Source: Bacillota bacterium (GTDB lineage Bacteria; Bacillota; DTU030; DUMP01). Taken from it: 10,122 nucleotides of DNA. Location of the stretch: positions 1-10,122 of the forward strand of contig JAAYHG010000348.1 of NCBI GenBank assembly GCA_012735455.1, read 5' to 3'. Made by a program: the position numbers and the translations under genes. The notes below the pieces were generated by a model, which searched no databases, was not told where the DNA came from, and saw only the letters and a program-made list of their open reading frames with translations. Shown one piece after another: positions 6,786-10,122 of the stretch; within the stretch, counting starts at the first letter, position 1, and every line of letters begins with the position of its first letter.

Positions 6786-9301
6786 TAAACCACCCCCCGG
6801 TAAAAGTGACCCCGTGTCAGACCAGCCGGTGTCAATGACGCCAAAGCAGCCATCTCTACTTCTGCTGCTTCGCGCGAAAGCGGCTGCGTTATTGCACGTC
6901 GGTAAGCTTCGACCACCTGTCGCACATACTCCAGCGAGCGGTTCCGGGCTTCAATGCGTACCAATGCAATTCCTGCGCGCTGCAAGCTAGTGAGCTCGGC
7001 CAGCAGGCAGAGATCCATGGCGTTGAATATGTGCATTCGACAACTCTGATCGCAACCTAGGGGAAACCGGACACCTTTCCTGTCACTCAGGTAGAACTCA
7101 TCTCCGCCACGGCACACCTGGGTGCAGGCAGACTGGTTACTGGCTCCGCCTAACACAGCTCCAGGAAGACAGTATCCAGAAACCATCATCTCCAACTGTC
7201 CTTGGACGACATATTCCAGCTCCGCTCTACCAGTTAGCAACCTTTCAATACCTGTACGGTTCAGCTCTGGTGAGAGAGTAAGTCTCTTTGCACCGAGTTC
7301 CTCCCAACGCACCAGAGCCAGAGTGTTGAAGCTGTATAGAGGATAGTCAATATACAGGGTGGGAACCTTCAGATCCTGCGCCAGCCTCAGTGTTCCCAAG
7401 TTCCTCACCTGTACCGGTAGACCCAGTTCCATGGCAGCGGCAAAGAAGGCTTCAATTTGCCTAAGCTCGCCATCCGAGGTAATTCTGGGTGAAGACGCGG
7501 TCACCTCTCGCCCAGCCTTACGTGCCATTTCCGCCACCCGCACGAGATCAGCAGGTGAGACTGGTCTAGCACCGTAGTAGGTTTCGCCCCCCAGGTACAC
7601 GACGTCTGCCCCTGCTTCCAGGGCAGCTCGCGCCTTAAGCACTGAGTTTACACTAACAGCAATGCGGAGTCCTTGCGGTTTGTTCTGATCTCTCCCCACT
7701 AGAAACTTATTAGGAGCACATACCCGAACACTAATCTCCTTGCGCTCATAAGGAGCCAGTCGAGCCTTAGTCAGCCTCTCTACGGCTTTGCGTCTCAGGG
7801 TATTCAGTTCACTAAATGGAACCATGGTGTCCGACGAAAGCCTTATGTCCAGCTGTTCCACCCGGTAGGGGGTGTTACCTAGCCGTAACAATTGTTCGGC
7901 CACAACTTCGTGAGTAAGAGGGTGTTTTCGGGCCATCTGGGCTCTCTCGGTTCCTACAGCACAGCCTTCGTTTCCTTCACTGTCACGTATAACAACTACC
8001 ACCGGTTCCCCAACCTTCAGGGTGGCTTCAAGGGTTACAGGCACAATTTGACCACTGTTGGTTTCCTGATAAGCAGCCCGCGCCTGAGCCAGGAGTCGGG
8101 TATCGGACGTTTTAAATACCCTGGCTCCTGGCTTAACACTTTCCGGCAGATCTATCTCCACTACCTGTCCGGGCCCGGCAGCCCGCGCAGGCTGCCCCAT
8201 AATATATAAGCGCCTTACCTCAGTACCGATGCACCTGCCCCGCTCGAGCGAGACTTCAATACCATCTCCAATGGCCAGGGACGCTTTTAGATGAACCTTT
8301 GCTCTGCGCCCATGGCTCCCTATTGTCTGGCCTAAGAACACACCCCGGTTGCTAGAACGTTCATAGCCCATGAGGTTCCTACCTGGACACCCGTAGAGAT
8401 ATCCACGAGTAAAACCGCGATTAAAGACCTGGGCCAGATCATGCTCCATGCTGGCACTAACACCATATCTCTCTTTACCGTGTTCCCGGTACAAATCAAG
8501 TGCACGACGGTAAATGCGCACAACTGTGGCCACATACTCGGGCCGCTTAGCCCGCCCCTCGATCTTAAAAGAATCAACCCCGGCTTCAACCAGCGCTGGT
8601 AGATCGTGAATGGTTGACAGGTCACGGGCACTGAGAAGGTAACGACCAATCCTTTCCGGATCGCAATAAGCCTTGCCCTTGTTATCTGTTAGGGTATACT
8701 CCCAGCGACAGGGTTGGGCGCAACGTCCTCTATTGCCACTGCGTCCCCCGATTAGGCTGCTCATTAGGCACTGTCCCGAGTAGCTGATACAAAGAGCACC
8801 GTGAATAAACACCTCAACCTCAAGGCCACTTTCACGTTTAATCTTTTCAATGGCCTTCAGGTCAAGTTCTCGGGCCAGCACTACCCTAGAGAAACCAAGC
8901 TCAGCCAGCAGCTTTGCCCCACCCACATTATGTACGCTCATCTGCGTGCTAGCCAACAGAGGCAGCTTGGGAACGCACCGCCGCGCCAAGTACGCCAGCC
9001 CCATATCCTGAATAATGATGGCATCTACTCCTAGATTGTATACCTGAGCAAGGTACAAAGCAGCGTCATTCAGCTCGCTGTCAGCCAATAAAGTATTGAA
9101 AGTCAGATAAACCCTTGCGCCACGTACGTGTGCAAACTCAATTGCTTCGGCTAGCTCATCTAAGTCAAAGTTGGCCGCATAGCCCCGGGCATTAAACGCC
9201 TTGCCTCCTAAGTAGACGGCATCAGCGCCACTGTTGAGGGCAGCCTTTAGCGCTTCCATGTTTCCTGCCGGGGCCATGAGCTCGGGTGCTTTTTCCATCA
9301 T
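6785..9301 (-). CDS. Peptidase U32 family protein, long RlhA-like form with DUF3656
   Basis: The 838-residue protein is made of two related U32 halves. The N-terminal half opens with ELMAPAGNMEALKAALNSGA and GADAVYLGGKAFNARG (25-40) and carries the family cysteine set Cys171, Cys178, Cys194, Cys198 (in SGQCLMSSLIGGRSGNRGRC...). A DUF3656-like middle (about 400-520, with RLGNTPYRVE near 474) follows. The C-terminal half repeats the opening (GADVVYLGGETYYGAR, about 564-579) and has its own cysteine set: Cys711, Cys726, Cys730, Cys750, Cys754. Members were once called collagenases. Better-studied relatives (E. coli RlhA, TrhP) hydroxylate C2501 of 23S rRNA or tRNA uridine, with cysteines thought to bind an Fe-S cluster. 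An RNA hydroxylation role is inference from these relatives. Two consecutive ATGs (9301, 9298) follow GAGAGG; spacing (4 or 7 nt) slightly favours 9298. It lies about 35 nt after polX and overlaps mutS2 by one base. Confidence 0.9.
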   Translation of the reverse strand: MMEKAPELMAPAGNMEALKAALNSGADAVYLGGKAFNARGYAANFDLDELAEAIEFAHVRGARVYLTFNTLLADSELNDAALYLAQVYNLGVDAIIIQDMGLAYLARRCVPKLPLLASTQMSVHNVGGAKLLAELGFSRVVLARELDLKAIEKIKRESGLEVEVFIHGALCISYSGQCLMSSLIGGRSGNRGRCAQPCRWEYTLTDNKGKAYCDPERIGRYLLSARDLSTIHDLPALVEAGVDSFKIEGRAKRPEYVATVVRIYRRALDLYREHGKERYGVSASMEHDLAQVFNRGFTRGYLYGCPGRNLMGYERSSNRGVFLGQTIGSHGRRAKVHLKASLAIGDGIEVSLERGRCIGTEVRRLYIMGQPARAAGPGQVVEIDLPESVKPGARVFKTSDTRLLAQARAAYQETNSGQIVPVTLEATLKVGEPVVVVIRDSEGNEGCAVGTERAQMARKHPLTHEVVAEQLLRLGNTPYRVEQLDIRLSSDTMVPFSELNTLRRKAVERLTKARLAPYERKEISVRVCAPNKFLVGRDQNKPQGLRIAVSVNSVLKARAALEAGADVVYLGGETYYGARPVSPADLVRVAEMARKAGREVTASSPRITSDGELRQIEAFFAAAMELGLPVQVRNLGTLRLAQDLKVPTLYIDYPLYSFNTLALVRWEELGAKRLTLSPELNRTGIERLLTGRAELEYVVQGQLEMMVSGYCLPGAVLGGASNQSACTQVCRGGDEFYLSDRKGVRFPLGCDQSCRMHIFNAMDLCLLAELTSLQRAGIALVRIEARNRSLEYVRQVVEAYRRAITQPLSREAAEVEMAALASLTPAGLTRGHFYRGVV

Positions 9302-9336
9302 GAAGCCTCTCTTTCCTTAGGCCGACAACACCGGTC

Positions 9337-10122
9337 CTAGCCGATCCCCGTCTTGCGGCGGCGTTCCGCCAAGAAAGCTTCCAACCGCCCTCCAGGCCAG
9401 CTGTTAATAACATTGTCTGCACTCAGTCCAGCCCGGCAGGCAACACTTACCCCAAACTCAATGTCCGCTAAGCGCCTAGCATCATGGGCATCGGTGTTGA
9501 TAGCCAATTTAATCCCTAGCTCTTTTGCCCGCCGTGCCCACTCCGCACTAAGATCTAAGCGCTCTGGAGAGGAGTTTATCTCCAGAACCTTGCCGTACCG
9601 CTGAGCAGTAGCAAGCACTGCTTCCAAATCCACAGCATAGGGATCCCGTCGGCCAAGGAGTCGCCCGCTGGGATGAGCCAGTATGTCAACAGCTGGGTGC
9701 TCCAATGCACGTAAAATACGCCGTGTCATGGTAGCACGGTCCTGCTTGAACCTGGAGTGGACCGATGCGATCACCAAATCTCTTTCGGCCAGCACATCAT
9801 CTGGCAAGTCTAGTTGCCCATCGGCCAGAATATCAACTTCTGTACCGGAAAAAATCTTGAGGCTTGGGAACTGGCTCCGCACCTGTTGTATCTCTTGCAT
9901 CTGTTCCCGCAGACGGTCCGGTGAAAGTCCGCGGGCAATGCTAAGGGACTGGGAATGATCAGTGACGGCGATGTATTCATAGCCTCTGTTTACAGCAACC
10001 TGAGCCATGCCCGAGATGCTTTCACTACCGTCGCTCCAATTTGTGTGCAGGTGTAGATCGCCGCGGATCAGTTCTGTGGTTATCAGCTCGGGAAGTTCTC
10101 CCTTGGCAGTCGCCAGCACCTC
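9337..10122 (-). CDS. polX: PolX family DNA polymerase, C-terminal PHP domain (truncated by window edge)
   Basis: 261 codons are visible, entering at the right edge and ending at TAG (9337-9339); the 5' part, which should hold the polymerase X domain, is outside. The visible part is a complete PHP phosphoesterase domain with its metal-binding motifs in order: GDLHLHTNWSDG (His24, His26 of the visible part), VTDHS, SGTEVDI, ASVHS, DILAHPSGR and INTDAH. The linker ELPELITTELIRGDLH before the PHP domain is typical of bacterial PolX, a repair polymerase of about 570 residues whose PHP domain gives Mn-dependent 3'-5' exonuclease activity. In-frame codons reach the edge (GAG at 10122-10120), so the GTG at 10119 is internal and not a start. 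It is the first visible gene of an operon with the U32 protein and mutS2, an arrangement familiar in Firmicutes. A stand-alone PHP phosphatase is less likely because of the PolX linker. Confidence 0.9.
   Translation of the reverse strand, partial: EVLATAKGELPELITTELIRGDLHLHTNWSDGSESISGMAQVAVNRGYEYIAVTDHSQSLSIARGLSPDRLREQMQEIQQVRSQFPSLKIFSGTEVDILADGQLDLPDDVLAERDLVIASVHSRFKQDRATMTRRILRALEHPAVDILAHPSGRLLGRRDPYAVDLEAVLATAQRYGKVLEINSSPERLDLSAEWARRAKELGIKLAINTDAHDARRLADIEFGVSVACRAGLSADNVINSWPGGRLEAFLAERRRKTGIG

Noticed and set aside
6502..6990. Plus-strand open frame of 162 codons
   Set aside because: It lies across the mutS2 start and U32 end on the opposite strand, both clearly coding with conserved motifs; it looks like a shadow frame.
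8332..8649. Minus-strand open frame of 105 codons inside the U32 gene
   Set aside because: It is a same-strand alternative frame fully inside a well-supported gene; no ribosome binding site or family features.
10117..10119. GTG as the start of a stand-alone 260-residue PHP protein
   Set aside because: The frame stays open to the window edge, and the sequence before the PHP domain is the linker typical of PolX, so the gene very likely begins outside the window.

Overview
The window looks like a housekeeping segment of a chromosome from an endospore-forming Firmicute, most likely a clostridial lineage (Peptococcaceae or Moorella-like; this placement is inference). The evidence is a yunB-type sporulation gene, a tyrosine T-box leader, MutS2 with a Smr domain, a PHP-containing family X DNA polymerase (PolX), and strong Gram-positive Shine-Dalgarno sites. 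I see no mobile element, CRISPR array, tRNA, rRNA or phage gene.

Layout from left to right. (i) 1-1827, minus strand: a sigma-A-type promoter drives a tyrosine-specific T-box leader of about 320 nt, then tyrS (a KMSKS-type tyrosyl-tRNA synthetase), then the start of yunB, which runs off the left edge. No intrinsic terminator separates tyrS from yunB. Instead, a perfect 10-bp hairpin covers the yunB ribosome binding site. (ii) 1805-1972: a divergent promoter region. (iii) 1973-4333, plus strand: a bifunctional class A penicillin-binding protein, transcribed alone. (iv) 4366-4402: a strong hairpin shared as terminator by the converging PBP gene and mutS2. (v) 4404-10122, minus strand: a compact operon polX (3' part only) - U32/RlhA-like protein - mutS2. 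The second and third genes overlap by one base (TAGTG), and the first and second are about 35 nt apart.

Functionally, the tyrS unit senses uncharged tRNA-Tyr and restores tRNA charging. The PBP polymerises and cross-links peptidoglycan outside the membrane. The polX-U32-mutS2 operon joins a repair-type DNA polymerase to two proteins whose families act on RNA or the ribosome (rRNA hydroxylation; rescue of collided ribosomes). No wholly new system is evident. The items most worth checking are the occluded yunB ribosome binding site downstream of a T-box-controlled gene, the U32 protein with two cysteine clusters, and the repeated Cys motif in the PBP tail.
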